In this document: positions 8,129-18,178 of the stretch, piece after piece | Position numbering within the stretch: the first letter of the stretch is position 1 | Layout of the letters: every line of letters starts with the position of its first letter | Assembly (NCBI GenBank): GCA_944389155.1 | Contig: CALXLI010000016.1 | Span: 1 to 35,818, forward strand | Source: an uncultured Spirochaetaceae bacterium | GTDB taxonomy: Bacteria > Spirochaetota > Spirochaetia > Sphaerochaetales > Sphaerochaetaceae | Reading direction: 5' to 3' | DNA: 35,818 nucleotides | The notes under the pieces: model-generated | What the model saw: the letters and a program-made list of their open reading frames with translations, nothing else | Told to the model about the DNA's origin: nothing | Database searches by the model: none | Program-made: the position numbers and the translations under genes

Positions 8129-8140
8129 TATAATGTCAGT
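8129..8140 (+). promoter_or_regulatory. putative leaderless promoter of the aroA operon
   Basis: A consensus TATAAT (8129-8134) is followed by 6 nt and the aroA ATG at 8141. The start codon would be at about +1. The 17-nt-spaced -35 (TTCCAA, 8106-8111) is weak and no Shine-Dalgarno sequence is present. Confidence 0.5.
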
Positions 8141-9397
8141 ATGATACGGTTGACTCCAAAGAAACCACATGGAACAGTTACGGTCCCAGCTTCGAAAAGC
8201 CAGACTATAAGAGCTTTCCTGATAGCAGCTTTCTCAAAGGAAAAAAGCATAATACGCCATCCACTGCTCTCAGCGGACACTCTATCTGCGATAAATGCAG
8301 TAAAGGCAATGGGAGCGGAAATAACATTCAGCGATGATAACGAAACAGCGCATGTAGATGCTACGGCAATAGATGTGAATACTCCGCTTACGATAGATGC
8401 GGGAAACAGCGGTACGACAGAGTACCTTCTTCTGCCAATGGCCGCTTCCCTTGGCGTTGATGTGACGATAACAGGCGACAGACAGCTCTGCTCACGTCCT
8501 GTCGGGCCACTTGCAGGCGCGCTGGCGGATCTTGGCGTTGAAGTACATGATATGGGTGGGAAGCCCCCTATCACGATAAAAGGACCGATAAAAGGCGGCA
8601 GCACGGTAATCGAGTGCAGATCAAGCCAATATCTTTCAGGACTTCTCCTAGGTGCTGCTCTAGGAGAAGGTGACAGCAGGATTGATTGTTCGCTCCTCTA
8701 TGAGAAGCCATATGTGACGCTTACCCTTGGCTGGCTGCAAAAGCAAGGCATTGAATTCACCATAAGCGATGACTATGAGAGCGCATATGTGCCTGGTGGT
8801 CAGAAGTATCACGGATTTGATGAGTATATCGCAGGAGATTGGTCATCAGCATCATTTTTCCTTGCGATGGCGGCAATGGGAGGAACAGAGATAACCGTAA
8901 AAGGCCTTGATAAAGATGATCCCCAAGGTGATAAAGCCATACTTTCCATACTCGAAGAGATGGGAGCGACGATAGCATGGAATGGAAATTCTGTGACTGT
9001 ATCCGGTCCCGAGAAGCTTCATGGAGGAGTTTTCGATCTTAACGCTATCCCCGATACCCTTCCTATTCTCGCAGTCACGGCCGCTGCAGCTGTCGGAGAT
9101 ACAAAGCTTACCAATGTCCCGCAGGCAAGGATAAAGGAAACAGACAGGATCTCCTGCATGAGGGAGAATCTGGAAGCACTCGGAGTATGCTGCGAAGAAG
9201 AGGAAGATGGAATCATCATACACGGAAACGGCAAGGTCAAAGGCGGTGCGGTGAAAGGCTTTGGAGACCATAGGATCATAATGGCACTGGCTTCTTTGTC
9301 AGCCGCAGCTGATGAGGATATCATAATAGATGATGAGAAGGCAGCGGAAGTTACGTTCCCATCGTTCTTCTCGCTTTTGGAGAGTATAAGAAAATGA
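8141..9397 (+). CDS. aroA: 3-phosphoshikimate 1-carboxyvinyltransferase (EPSP synthase)
   Basis: AroA joins phosphoenolpyruvate to shikimate-3-phosphate, the sixth step of the shikimate pathway. The 418-residue protein begins with [10 protein letters not shown] (K19, S20, R24 of the shikimate-3-phosphate site). It continues with [59 protein letters not shown] and a terminal [12 protein letters not shown]. In most homologues the GNxGTxx loop is followed by Arg. Here GNSGTT is followed by Glu-Tyr, a local deviation. It heads a four-gene operon, and its stop overlaps the threonine aldolase ATG by 4 nt. Confidence 0.95.
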   Translation: MIRLTPKKPHGTVTVPASKSQTIRAFLIAAFSKEKSIIRHPLLSADTLSAINAVKAMGAEITFSDDNETAHVDATAIDVNTPLTIDAGNSGTTEYLLLPMAASLGVDVTITGDRQLCSRPVGPLAGALADLGVEVHDMGGKPPITIKGPIKGGSTVIECRSSQYLSGLLLGAALGEGDSRIDCSLLYEKPYVTLTLGWLQKQGIEFTISDDYESAYVPGGQKYHGFDEYIAGDWSSASFFLAMAAMGGTEITVKGLDKDDPQGDKAILSILEEMGATIAWNGNSVTVSGPEKLHGGVFDLNAIPDTLPILAVTAAAAVGDTKLTNVPQARIKETDRISCMRENLEALGVCCEEEEDGIIIHGNGKVKGGAVKGFGDHRIIMALASLSAAADEDIIIDDEKAAEVTFPSFFSLLESIRK

Positions 9398-10413
9398 AGA
9401 TATATGATCTGCGTTCAGATACGTTCACAAAGCCGACAGAGGCTATGAGAAAAGCTATGTATGAAGCTGAAGTCGGTGACGATGTATATGGAGAAGATCC
9501 GACTGTAAACAAGCTTCAGAGAATGGCAGAGGAGATCACAGGAAAGGAAAAGGCGCTGCTGATCTCATCAGGATGCATGGGCAATCTCATCCCCATGATG
9601 ATAAAAGGCGGGAGAGGCAAGGAGATACTCACCTCCTCCTTCTCACATATCGTGAACCATGAAATCGGTGCTCTTGCTTCACTTTCCGGGACGCTCCCGG
9701 TCCTCGTTCCTTCAGACAAAGGCATAATGAAGGCAGAGGACGTTGAAGCATCGATACATGGCTACTCATATGATATGTCAGAAACCGCCATGATTGAGAC
9801 AGAGAACACCACATCCGGCATCGTTTATCCAGTAGAAGAGCTGAAGAAGATAAAGAAGGTATCTGAGCGTCATAACCTATGGACCCATCTTGATGGAGCG
9901 AGGATATTCAATGCATCCGTTGAAACAGGGATAAGCGTAAAGGAATATGCATCAAGCGCTGATGATATAACGTTCTGCCTCTCAAAAGGACTTGGAGCTC
10001 CGGCATTCTCGATCCTTGCCTCTGATCGCGATTTCATCGAGAAGGCAAAAAGATGCAAGAAGATACTCGGAGGAGGAATGAGGCAGGTCGGAATAATGGC
10101 AGCTGCCGGCATCTATGCGCTTGAGAACAACGTGGAAAGGCTGAAAAGCGACCATGAGCATAGGGAAGCTATATCAAAAGCACTGGAAAAGACAAGCTGG
10201 GCCAAGATAGAGATATCATCAACCAATATGATCTTCTTCTCTTCCGCATACCCGATAGACAGGATAATGAATGCTGCAAGGAAACGCGGAATTCTTTTCC
10301 TGAGCGAAGGAAACCTAGGAAGGATCGTACTGTCGCTAAATATCAACGATGAAGATACAGATGAGATTGTTTCGCTTATCGGAACAATAGATGAAGGAGA
10401 GCTTTGTGAGTAA
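9394..10413 (+). CDS. ltaE: low-specificity L-threonine aldolase
   Basis: This PLP enzyme of fold type I cleaves L-threonine or allo-threonine to glycine and acetaldehyde. The 339-residue protein starts with the hallmark [11 protein letters not shown] and [14 protein letters not shown]. It has [12 protein letters not shown] at 163-174 (PLP-contacting Asp) and the PLP lysine Lys198 in [10 protein letters not shown]. Aminotransferase-like homologues are unlikely because the N-terminal signature is specific. It overlaps aroA by 4 nt and the next gene by 8 nt, so it is probably translated by coupling. Confidence 0.93.
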   Translation: MKIYDLRSDTFTKPTEAMRKAMYEAEVGDDVYGEDPTVNKLQRMAEEITGKEKALLISSGCMGNLIPMMIKGGRGKEILTSSFSHIVNHEIGALASLSGTLPVLVPSDKGIMKAEDVEASIHGYSYDMSETAMIETENTTSGIVYPVEELKKIKKVSERHNLWTHLDGARIFNASVETGISVKEYASSADDITFCLSKGLGAPAFSILASDRDFIEKAKRCKKILGGGMRQVGIMAAAGIYALENNVERLKSDHEHREAISKALEKTSWAKIEISSTNMIFFSSAYPIDRIMNAARKRGILFLSEGNLGRIVLSLNINDEDTDEIVSLIGTIDEGELCE

Positions 10414-11167
10414 TGTCATCGCGGTATATACAGCAACAGGCAACAGCCTGAGCATAGCAAAGCACATAAAAAACGCTGAAATACATTTTGTCGAAGATTT
10501 CCTCAACGGACGATATACACTTCCGGAAAGCATTGATAAGCTTGGCATAGTATTCCCTGTATACTGTTTTGGCATTCCCTATCCCATTGAACGCTTCATA
10601 AGGGATTATCTGGGAGAACGGAACAATTCAGGCATTGGTTATATCTATGCAATAGCTACACATAGCGGATTCCCTGCAACAGCTTTGGCGGATTTGGAAA
10701 CAGAACTTACGAATATAGGATGCGCCCTGTCATACGGAGCTTCCGTAAAGATGCCGAGAGCCTATCTCCCCCTCAAGAGGAAAGCTGTCGGGGAGATCGA
10801 GACGCTTGCAGCGCTCAACAAGGTGCAGAACAGAATCGAGCACATTGCCGACGACATCGAGAATGAGGTTATCGCAATACCGTCCCGCGGCATTGGCAGA
10901 AGGTTCTTCAGGAAGCTATCAAGGGAGGCGAACAAACCAAGGGAAGTCGCCCTTGAAGTTACAGGAAGATGTACAGGCTGCGCTATATGCACGCATATCT
11001 GCCCAATGGACAACATCACGATTGAAGGCGGCAAGGCAAGGATAAACGACAGATGCATATCATGCTTTGCCTGCTATCACCGCTGCCCTGAGAATGCTGT
11101 TTCATGGCCAAAGGCTGAGGGGCAGTACAAAGGACTTGCTGAGACAAAGGAGCTTTATAGAAGATGA
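10406..11167 (+). CDS. EFR1-type flavodoxin / 2[4Fe-4S] ferredoxin fusion
   Basis: This protein of about 253 residues has an N-terminal flavodoxin-like domain (VYTATGNSLSIAKHI, the FMN phosphate loop; FPVYCFGIPYPIERFI). Its C-terminal bacterial ferredoxin domain carries two CxxCxxCxxxCP clusters (CTGCAICTHICP and CISCFACYHRCP). It should carry electrons between FMN and two 4Fe-4S clusters in the cytoplasm. The partner enzyme is unknown. GGAG at 10396-10399 lies 6 nt before GTG 10406, which I prefer over the in-frame ATG 10391 that precedes this site. The GTG start overlaps the threonine aldolase stop by 8 nt, and its own stop overlaps the next gene by 4 nt. Confidence 0.9.
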   Translation: MSNVIAVYTATGNSLSIAKHIKNAEIHFVEDFLNGRYTLPESIDKLGIVFPVYCFGIPYPIERFIRDYLGERNNSGIGYIYAIATHSGFPATALADLETELTNIGCALSYGASVKMPRAYLPLKRKAVGEIETLAALNKVQNRIEHIADDIENEVIAIPSRGIGRRFFRKLSREANKPREVALEVTGRCTGCAICTHICPMDNITIEGGKARINDRCISCFACYHRCPENAVSWPKAEGQYKGLAETKELYRR

Positions 11168-12387
11168 ATTTTGACATAGCAGAGGAAAGACGGGGAACAA
11201 ACAGCATAAAATGGGACAGGCAAGCTATCTCGGCAATCGCAGCAAATGAAGAAGCAGAGCCTTTCTGGGTTGCGGATATGGATCTTCCCACAGAGCCTCA
11301 TATAAAGCAGAAAGGCATTGATATCGCAGAGACTGGGATCTATGGGTATCCAGCATTCCATGACAGGCTCGAAAGCGCGGCCTCTCATTGGCTTTCAGCA
11401 AAGCACGGCTGGAATGTCGACAAGGACGAGCTTACATTCACAATGGGAATGCTGCATGGGATTGCATCAACGCTGGACCTCTTTACGAAACCTGGCGATA
11501 AAGTACTTGTCCCCTCACCTATGTACAAGCCGTTCAGGGAGATAGTAAGGAACAATGGACGCATTCTGGCAGAATTTCCACTATCCCTGAAAGATGATGG
11601 ATCTTTCTATCTTGATCAGGATAGCTTCTCAAAAGCCATGGAAGGCATCAAGTGCATACTATTCTGCTCTCCGCACAATCCTTCTGGGATAGTTTTCACA
11701 GAAGAAGAACTCAGGTTCGTGCTTTCAGAGGCAAGGAAACATGACGCGCTTGTAATATCTGACGAGATACATTCGGATCTTGTGCATCCAGGCTCGGTGC
11801 ATATCCCGATGGGAAAGGCAAATGAGGCGGTAGGCGCACGCCTGGCAACATTCTTCGCACCATCAAAGACATTCAATATCGCGGGAGAGCACTGCTCATT
11901 CGTACACTTCTCAGACAACGATATGAAGGAAAGATTCAGAGCACGTGAGGAGGCAATGCGCCTTACAGAGCCTTCGATAGTAATCGGAGATCTGACAATC
12001 GCAGCATACGAGAACGGACTCGGATACAACAAAGAGCTTTGCGCGTATCTCGGGGAGAACATGAATGCGATCTCTTCATATCTCCAAAAGAACTGCCCTG
12101 AGATCAAAACAGCAAATGGCTCAGCATCATTCGTGACATTCCTCAGCTTCTCGCATTTCTACAGCAGGATCGAGAAAGAAGTCATAGAGCATCCTGAGAA
12201 GTACAGGGGCGGAGAAGGCGGCGGAATACTCTCTCGCTTCTTCGGCGTCAATGCATCGGTCGCAATGAACGATGGCACTTGGTTCGGAGAAGACTGGAAG
12301 GAGTTTACACGCTTCAATTACGGTACATCACGGGAAAATGTCATTGCCGCACTTGAGAGGATAGTGAAAGCAGTCAAGGCTCTCTGA
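11164..12387 (+). CDS. MalY/PatB-type PLP-dependent aminotransferase (cystathionine beta-lyase type)
   Basis: The 407-residue fold-type I PLP enzyme has FWVADMDLP at 34-42, YGYPAFHDRLESA, CSPHNPSG (Asn172), ISDEIHSDLVHPG (Asp200) and PLP lysine Lys235 in APSKTFNIAG. These are the marks of the MalY/PatB group, whose members act as C-S lyases (cystathionine to homocysteine) or as aminotransferases. The substrate is not decided by sequence. It is the last gene of the aroA operon, overlapping the ferredoxin gene by 4 nt. Its 3' end overlaps convergent addA by 14 nt. Confidence 0.92.
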   Translation: MNFDIAEERRGTNSIKWDRQAISAIAANEEAEPFWVADMDLPTEPHIKQKGIDIAETGIYGYPAFHDRLESAASHWLSAKHGWNVDKDELTFTMGMLHGIASTLDLFTKPGDKVLVPSPMYKPFREIVRNNGRILAEFPLSLKDDGSFYLDQDSFSKAMEGIKCILFCSPHNPSGIVFTEEELRFVLSEARKHDALVISDEIHSDLVHPGSVHIPMGKANEAVGARLATFFAPSKTFNIAGEHCSFVHFSDNDMKERFRAREEAMRLTEPSIVIGDLTIAAYENGLGYNKELCAYLGENMNAISSYLQKNCPEIKTANGSASFVTFLSFSHFYSRIEKEVIEHPEKYRGGEGGGILSRFFGVNASVAMNDGTWFGEDWKEFTRFNYGTSRENVIAALERIVKAVKAL

Positions 12388-15300
12388 CGGCATTCCCGTT
12401 CTTATCCCAGAAGGTGCTTCTGGACCAGTTCCTCACATACAGGACACATCCAAGGCACCTTTTTCCATATATGCTCTCCATCGCCTCCACATACCTTACA
12501 ATCTGCCCTTTATGGTACTCAGGACACATCACCTTATCAGTCTTGTAATCAACAACGATCAGACAGTCCTCCGCATGGATAAGAAGATCGACAGACCCCT
12601 CAAGCACGATATCACCATCCGGATAGTAGAATCTGACCTCTTCTTCTGTATTCCTCCCCTGGACATAATCCTTATAGAATGCTGATAAGCTGAAGCTTTT
12701 CGCAATAGACGCAGCAGCAGAGTTCAAGGCAAGGTTATCATCATCGCTGAGTGAACTATCAGAAATCGCGGGCTGTACTTTACCTTCCATCTTTGATTCT
12801 AGATAAGAATGAACAAAAGTACCGAATAAGGTATATAGATTCTTATTTGATATCAAAGAATCGATAGGCAAATGAGGCAGCATCTCACCTTCCATAAAGG
12901 AATTATCACTATCCTCCAAGCTATCGCGGACTCCTATACGTGCAAGACCTGCATCACCTTCTTCATAGACAGGGCTGGCGTACCATGATGCGTTATCATC
13001 TTTCTGCCGCTGCGGGAAAAGCTCTGCTGCTTTTCTGGTCCCGATCTCATCGGCACTGCATGCTGCTGAAGAGGAATAGAAGCCATACAGTGAATTGATG
13101 CTCCTTTTCTCTACACCTGTAACGATGAGATGATCCATCGCACGGGTTGCGGCAACATAGAGCACCCGCTTGCGTTCAGCGATCTCACGTCGCTTTGAAT
13201 AACGGGCAAACAACCGTGATACCGGATGAGCTGAAGAATGCGGCTCAAGCAGTACAAGAGGATTCTGGCCATCAGCCATCACAAGAGCACTGTCACGATC
13301 CCTGCCCATTCCGCGCGTGGAATCAGCAAGTATGACAATCGGGAATTCAAGGCCTTTGGATTTATGCACAGTCATCATCTCAACAGCATTGGCCTGAAAG
13401 TGCTGCACAGCAACATCATCGATCTTCTCAACTGAACCTATCAATGGCCTGAGATCATCCAGGAATGCTGCAAATGATCGTCCCTTGCGCTCTGCCTCTT
13501 CCGCCATTGCCCAGATATATGAAAAATGCTCCTCATACACAGCCAGCTCAGGAGATGACATAAGATATGCCCTGTATCCTCCCTCGTAGTACAGGATATC
13601 GAGGATATGGGTTATACTGCCACGGCCTATCATGCTGCGGGCCTTTGAATAAAGCGAAGAGAGGGCCTTATAAGAAGCTGTATCCGCAGAATCTGAAAAC
13701 GACAGGGATGGATCGAATGCTGAAAGCGATGAGGAAACCTCCAGAAGGCCGGAATCTGAAATGCGGGCAAATGGAGACCTGAGGAGCGCGATGTATGCAA
13801 AGCGATCATCGGGATATATCAGAAGCTGCAGGAATGAATAGAAGTCAGAGGCAACGCCATCAAGTGTTGTTGAAGCGCTTTCTGTGACTGTGTATGGAAT
13901 ACCCTTGATCCTGAATGCCCTTTCAAATGGCATCTGCGATTTCGTCGTCTGCAAGAGGACAGCTATATCAGAGTAGGAAGGACGGACAAGAACGCCATCC
14001 TTCAGGATAAGATAGTCATCACCGCTTACCATTTCATGAATCAGGTCAGATACATACAAGGCCTCGGATAGTGCAGGCTCTGCATCATCCTCATCCCTTG
14101 GTGCGGCAGCCGGATAGAGCGCCAGCTTTGTCTTTGAAAGCCTGTTGTCCTTTCCCCCTGGTACAATATCCGTGAAATCTGCCTCAAATGAAGATGAATC
14201 TGTGCCTGAAAATGATGCGATGAGTTCTTCTTCCCTGACGCTCTCATCATCCGCCTCCGTTCCTTCAAACACAGCAGAGAAGATATTGTTGAAGCGTTCA
14301 AGAAGAGTCCTTGAGGAACGGAAATTTATGGAAAGGGAGATTATATTCCCGTCAATCTTCCTTATGTCATCACGCAATGCCCTGAAAACAGAGACATCAG
14401 CACCTCGGAAATAATAGATGGACTGCTTATCATCTCCAACGAAGAAAAGCTTTTCAGGGTCTGTATCCTCTATGCAAGGGATTCCATCAGTGTTCCTGTC
14501 AATGCGCTCAGAGAGAAGATAGAGCATATCACGCTGCAGAGCGTTGTTGTCCTGGAACTCATCAACCATGATGTATCTGTATTTTCTCTTATAGAAAGCA
14601 CGGACATCCTTATTGCCTATGAGGATAGCCTTGGCAAGGGACTCCGTATCCTTGTATGAAAGCAGGCCACCCTTGCGCTTTTCAGACTGCATACGGCGTA
14701 TGAAGGCCTCTGCAAGATGGGAGAAAGCCTTGACTGCAGGTTTCATCAGATCAAGGTCTGAAAGCTCCTTCAGAAGATCAAGGACAGGTCTGTAAGTTCC
14801 CTTTACGAATTCAGATATAACCTTATTGCGTGTACGCCTGAGGTTTATGATTGGCATTGCAGGATAATCCTCATCCTGATAGGCCTGATACGCTTCACGT
14901 ATCTCATCAGAGAGCGCTGAAGGATTCTCCTCATCGATAGACAGAAGCTCTTCGAGTACGCTATCTGCTTTTGAGATAACGCTTTCTTTGATTAATAATG
15001 AGAGCTTATCAAATGCTTGGATGTTGCTATCCTCTGTAAATGATGTAAGGATATCTGCATGACCTACAGCTACAGCTGAAAGCATCTGCACAAGCATTTC
15101 CGGGCTGTACTCAGATGCAAGCGCGATGAAATCATCCCTGTACTCATCGCTTTCGGAAAGCTCATCGAAGATCCTCTTCACCATATCATCAGCGTCAGAG
15201 GGATCAAGGGATGAGAAATCACGGGTTATCCCGTAATGAAGGCTGTCTGTACGGGCTATCTCGCTCCAGAACGAATCCATCGTTGAGATCCTTGCACGCG

Positions 15301-15583
15301 GAAAGAAATGCAAGAGCTCCTCATCGGCACCAGCTGCGAGCAGCATCGAGTGTATCCGTTCATACATCTCTCCTGCGGCTTTCTTTGTGAATGTAAGCGT
15401 CAATATCTCATCTGCATGGGCCTTACCCTGCAGGACAAGGCGTACGAAACGCAATGCCAGGACCATTGTCTTTCCGGATCCAGCACCAGCGGAAACCACA
15501 GTTGATTTATCTGAATATACAGCCTCAGACTGCTCAGGAGATAGCTTACGGCCGCTTTTCCCTAAGAATTCCTCAAAAGTCAT
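12374..15583 (-). CDS. addA: ATP-dependent helicase/nuclease subunit A (AddA)
   Basis: AddA is the UvrD-like 3'-5' helicase plus RecB-family nuclease of the AddAB complex, which resects double-strand breaks for recombination. The protein is about 1069 residues from the chosen start. Motifs in order are LSPEQSEAV (Q motif), AGAGSGKT at 32-39 (Walker A), TLTFTKKAAGEM, YIMVDEFQD (Walker B), FVGDDKQSIYYFRGAD, TVHKSKGLEFP and LYVAATRAMDHL. The C-terminal nuclease has LEGSVDLL...VVDYKTDK. I chose ATG 15583 because it overlaps the addB stop (ATGA) and GGAGG lies 11 nt upstream. An in-frame extension to 15625 would run inside addB. It is shorter than B. subtilis AddA (about 1230 residues). Confidence 0.96.
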   Translation of the reverse strand: MTFEEFLGKSGRKLSPEQSEAVYSDKSTVVSAGAGSGKTMVLALRFVRLVLQGKAHADEILTLTFTKKAAGEMYERIHSMLLAAGADEELLHFFPRARISTMDSFWSEIARTDSLHYGITRDFSSLDPSDADDMVKRIFDELSESDEYRDDFIALASEYSPEMLVQMLSAVAVGHADILTSFTEDSNIQAFDKLSLLIKESVISKADSVLEELLSIDEENPSALSDEIREAYQAYQDEDYPAMPIINLRRTRNKVISEFVKGTYRPVLDLLKELSDLDLMKPAVKAFSHLAEAFIRRMQSEKRKGGLLSYKDTESLAKAILIGNKDVRAFYKRKYRYIMVDEFQDNNALQRDMLYLLSERIDRNTDGIPCIEDTDPEKLFFVGDDKQSIYYFRGADVSVFRALRDDIRKIDGNIISLSINFRSSRTLLERFNNIFSAVFEGTEADDESVREEELIASFSGTDSSSFEADFTDIVPGGKDNRLSKTKLALYPAAAPRDEDDAEPALSEALYVSDLIHEMVSGDDYLILKDGVLVRPSYSDIAVLLQTTKSQMPFERAFRIKGIPYTVTESASTTLDGVASDFYSFLQLLIYPDDRFAYIALLRSPFARISDSGLLEVSSSLSAFDPSLSFSDSADTASYKALSSLYSKARSMIGRGSITHILDILYYEGGYRAYLMSSPELAVYEEHFSYIWAMAEEAERKGRSFAAFLDDLRPLIGSVEKIDDVAVQHFQANAVEMMTVHKSKGLEFPIVILADSTRGMGRDRDSALVMADGQNPLVLLEPHSSAHPVSRLFARYSKRREIAERKRVLYVAATRAMDHLIVTGVEKRSINSLYGFYSSSAACSADEIGTRKAAELFPQRQKDDNASWYASPVYEEGDAGLARIGVRDSLEDSDNSFMEGEMLPHLPIDSLISNKNLYTLFGTFVHSYLESKMEGKVQPAISDSSLSDDDNLALNSAAASIAKSFSLSAFYKDYVQGRNTEEEVRFYYPDGDIVLEGSVDLLIHAEDCLIVVDYKTDKVMCPEYHKGQIVRYVEAMESIYGKRCLGCVLYVRNWSRSTFWDKNGNAVREP

Positions 15584-18093
15584 CTGACAACAAACCTCCT
15601 CCTGCAGATTGAGCGATATATGCACCCATCACAGTTCTCGCTGCTTGGTTCGGCATGCCAATCCCCTCCTGCAATCGATTCTGAAACACGGCCTAAGGCA
15701 GCTATGACCTCCTCATCTGATAGCTCAAAGGGAGCCTCTGTCAGCTTTCCGTCACGAAGTGACACAAAATAGGCTTTCAGGACGCCCTTTCCGTACTTCC
15801 GCTCAACAAGGAGCTTGTATATATATGTCTGGAAACTCTGCTTCTCAAGCTCACTTTTCTGGAATGCATTTCTGCTCTTGTAGTCAAAAACAAGAAATCC
15901 CTCGCCATCTGGCGAGAGCGCAAGTCTATCAACCTTGCCTTTGAGAAGGAAACCGCTCTCTGCAAACGATTCCTCAAGCCATGCTTCAAGCCCTTTATCA
16001 AAAGGCTCTGAGAAGCTGTCCATCTCCCGGCTTATGCTTATCAGGTTCTTCAGATACACAGAACGAAGGTTCGCTATGACAAGATCAGTTGCACGGGGCG
16101 AATACTGGGCAAGGCCAACTCCGTTTTTCCATCCCTCCATCTCTTCTTCGAATATGCGTGGAATATCCTCATCGGGATTTCCACCTTCACCTTTATAGTA
16201 ACGTTCCAGCACCCTGTGGAGCCTTGTCCCCATTTCCGCAGTATCAAGAGCAGCTGGAACATATGACTTAAGGCGATCAAGGCCGAATACATACTTGAGG
16301 GCATAAGTATATGGGCAGCGTACATAAGAAGAGAAGGAAGAGAAAGACAGGGAAAGGGGCAATTCTGCAGAATGGCCCTTCATCTCATACGCAAAGCTCT
16401 CATCAGGAGGGACTGTCCTGAGAGATGCAAGCTCTGCCGCTTCATACCCACAGCGCTGCAGAGGATAGATCCTTCCGCACCTTCTATGCACTGCCTCATC
16501 TCTCCAGGAATCCCCATCAGCCCTGTCATCCACAGAGTGCAGCAGCGAAAGAGGAAGGACAAAACCGCTATAGGTCTCAAGCGAAGCGGAAAGATAAAGG
16601 GAATCCGAAAAGAGAGCATAGCTTGATAGAACATCTCCTGTTATATCTGCATCTGTACGTTCCTGCTTGATTTCATAGTCTGATAGGAACTTCGCTTTCT
16701 TAACCCTTACGGTGCTCTCATCATCATTCAAAGCTATGATGAACCTGTGCCTTGCGGAAAGAGCGGCATCCTGCGTGAATGGATAGACTCTTATACCGAC
16801 TGATTTCTTCCTCGGCACATACTTCTCGCTTTCAAGATATGAGATGAAGAGAGGAAAGAGAGGACGATCCAGGCTGTACCCCGCCTTCTCTGCCTGTTTC
16901 GCCTTCTTCAGGAATATCTCGGCTTCATGCATGGCAAATGAATATACAGCGGCATCTTCTTCATTGCCATTGAACTCTTCTGGCATAAGCAGGCCAGCCA
17001 TCAATGCATGAAGGTGCTGAAGTACCTTATCGCCATCGCGTTCGCTCATGAGCTTATCGAGCGTGAAGCGCAGTGTCCTGTACCAGCTGCCGCCCTCAGC
17101 CTGCGGGACCTTCATATAGCGGTCTTTCTCAAATGACGGAGCTGATGTGATGGAAGCAGAGATTGAGAACTCTATGAAACGCCTCAATTCATCGGGTTCT
17201 CGAAAAGGGATTGCCGGGTTGAGGAAGAATGCCTTCAGAGCATCAAGGGAATATGATGTATCGTAGATTTCAGAAAGCGACAGGATGAAAGCTCCCGATG
17301 GGGAAAAGAGAGGGGAACTGCCTGAGACAAACTCAAGCGGTATATTGAAGAGATATGATTCCTCTTCAAGCCTGAGCCTGAGCCTATCCTCCGCGGCTGT
17401 GGAGATAACGATATCTGAATATGGCACACCTTTGTCCAGCAGATCACGTATGCGGCAGAAAAGCGCCCGGATCTCCTCCTTCTCGCATTCGAATTTCCTG
17501 ATACAAAGCCCATCAGCTGCATTGTCCTGTACAATGTGCACATGCGGATTATCCTTTATAGCTTCCGCGATCCTCTCCTCCTTCGGGAAGGCTGAAGGCA
17601 TCACAAGGACATAATCGTTCGCGAACTCTGGTATCTCTATATTCTCAAAAAGAGGCTCATAAAGCCCAAGTCTTGACAGGAATACTGTATATTCACGCTC
17701 AATGAGACGCAAATCGTTCTCAGCTGCTCTACTTCGCTTCTCAAGCAGGAAAGCCTCAGGAAGGTTCTGAAGCATTGATTTTATATAAGGAGCGATACGT
17801 TCCTTTACCTCTGGATATCCAGAAGATGAGAAATACCTGAATGAATCCGAAAGATGGGAGGATGCATAGTTTGAGAATATGATCCTATCTATCTCAGATG
17901 CGCACTCACGCAGCTCTGCTTCCGGAAAGAACAATGAGGAGAATGTATCGAACGCAATGGCGGAAGAAGCTTTCAGGCCTTTCTTCCTCTCCTGTACATA
18001 GCGTACAGAGAAGCCCCTTGCAGCCTCTTCTGTCGGGAAGACAAGGATATATCCTTTCTCAGCTAAATCAAAGAGATCGTTCAGAGTGATCAT
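15580..18093 (-). CDS. addB: AddB-like helicase/nuclease subunit with Fe-S nuclease domain
   Basis: This is the partner of AddA. The 837-residue protein has an inactivated helicase-like N-terminal half and a C-terminal PD-(D/E)XK nuclease (KGKVDRLALS and VFDYKSRNAFQ). The nuclease is flanked by the Fe-S cysteines expected of AddB: one in VRCPYTYAL and three in CDGCIYRSIC (C-x2-C-x5-C). The N-terminal Walker A of canonical AddB (GxxxxGKT) is not seen. It starts ITLNDLFDLAEKGYILVFPT, so ATP binding is doubtful. It is much shorter than B. subtilis AddB (about 1160 residues). addB precedes addA, as in many genomes. TATATT sits 6 nt before the ATG and no ribosome site is seen. Confidence 0.9.
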   Translation of the reverse strand: MITLNDLFDLAEKGYILVFPTEEAARGFSVRYVQERKKGLKASSAIAFDTFSSLFFPEAELRECASEIDRIIFSNYASSHLSDSFRYFSSSGYPEVKERIAPYIKSMLQNLPEAFLLEKRSRAAENDLRLIEREYTVFLSRLGLYEPLFENIEIPEFANDYVLVMPSAFPKEERIAEAIKDNPHVHIVQDNAADGLCIRKFECEKEEIRALFCRIRDLLDKGVPYSDIVISTAAEDRLRLRLEEESYLFNIPLEFVSGSSPLFSPSGAFILSLSEIYDTSYSLDALKAFFLNPAIPFREPDELRRFIEFSISASITSAPSFEKDRYMKVPQAEGGSWYRTLRFTLDKLMSERDGDKVLQHLHALMAGLLMPEEFNGNEEDAAVYSFAMHEAEIFLKKAKQAEKAGYSLDRPLFPLFISYLESEKYVPRKKSVGIRVYPFTQDAALSARHRFIIALNDDESTVRVKKAKFLSDYEIKQERTDADITGDVLSSYALFSDSLYLSASLETYSGFVLPLSLLHSVDDRADGDSWRDEAVHRRCGRIYPLQRCGYEAAELASLRTVPPDESFAYEMKGHSAELPLSLSFSSFSSYVRCPYTYALKYVFGLDRLKSYVPAALDTAEMGTRLHRVLERYYKGEGGNPDEDIPRIFEEEMEGWKNGVGLAQYSPRATDLVIANLRSVYLKNLISISREMDSFSEPFDKGLEAWLEESFAESGFLLKGKVDRLALSPDGEGFLVFDYKSRNAFQKSELEKQSFQTYIYKLLVERKYGKGVLKAYFVSLRDGKLTEAPFELSDEEVIAALGRVSESIAGGDWHAEPSSENCDGCIYRSICRRRFVVR

Positions 18094-18105
18094 AGGTCTA
18101 ATATA
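18094..18105 (-). promoter_or_regulatory. putative leaderless promoter of addB-addA
   Basis: TATATT (18105-18100, minus strand) is followed by 6 nt and the ATG at 18093, with no Shine-Dalgarno sequence. No convincing -35 is seen. Confidence 0.4.
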
Positions 18106-18162
18106 ACTTCAGGACGAAAAGACTGGAAGGAGAATAATCTGTTTCCCATAGCTTTTTGTTTG

Positions 18163-18178
18163 TGCTACCCTCTTTGGC
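18163..18178 (+). promoter_or_regulatory. putative extended -10 leaderless promoter of the CPBP-nuclease-era operon
   Basis: TGC directly precedes TACCCT (18166-18171), giving an extended -10 of the TGnTAnnnT type. Seven nt then separate it from the ATG at 18179. There is no Shine-Dalgarno site. Confidence 0.35.

Noticed and set aside
10391-10405. ATG start for the flavodoxin/ferredoxin gene
   Set aside because: The GGAG site lies downstream of this ATG and fits GTG 10406.
15584-15625. Longer AddA start at 15625
   Set aside because: It would overlap addB coding sequence. ATG 15583 forms an ATGA overlap and has GGAGG upstream.
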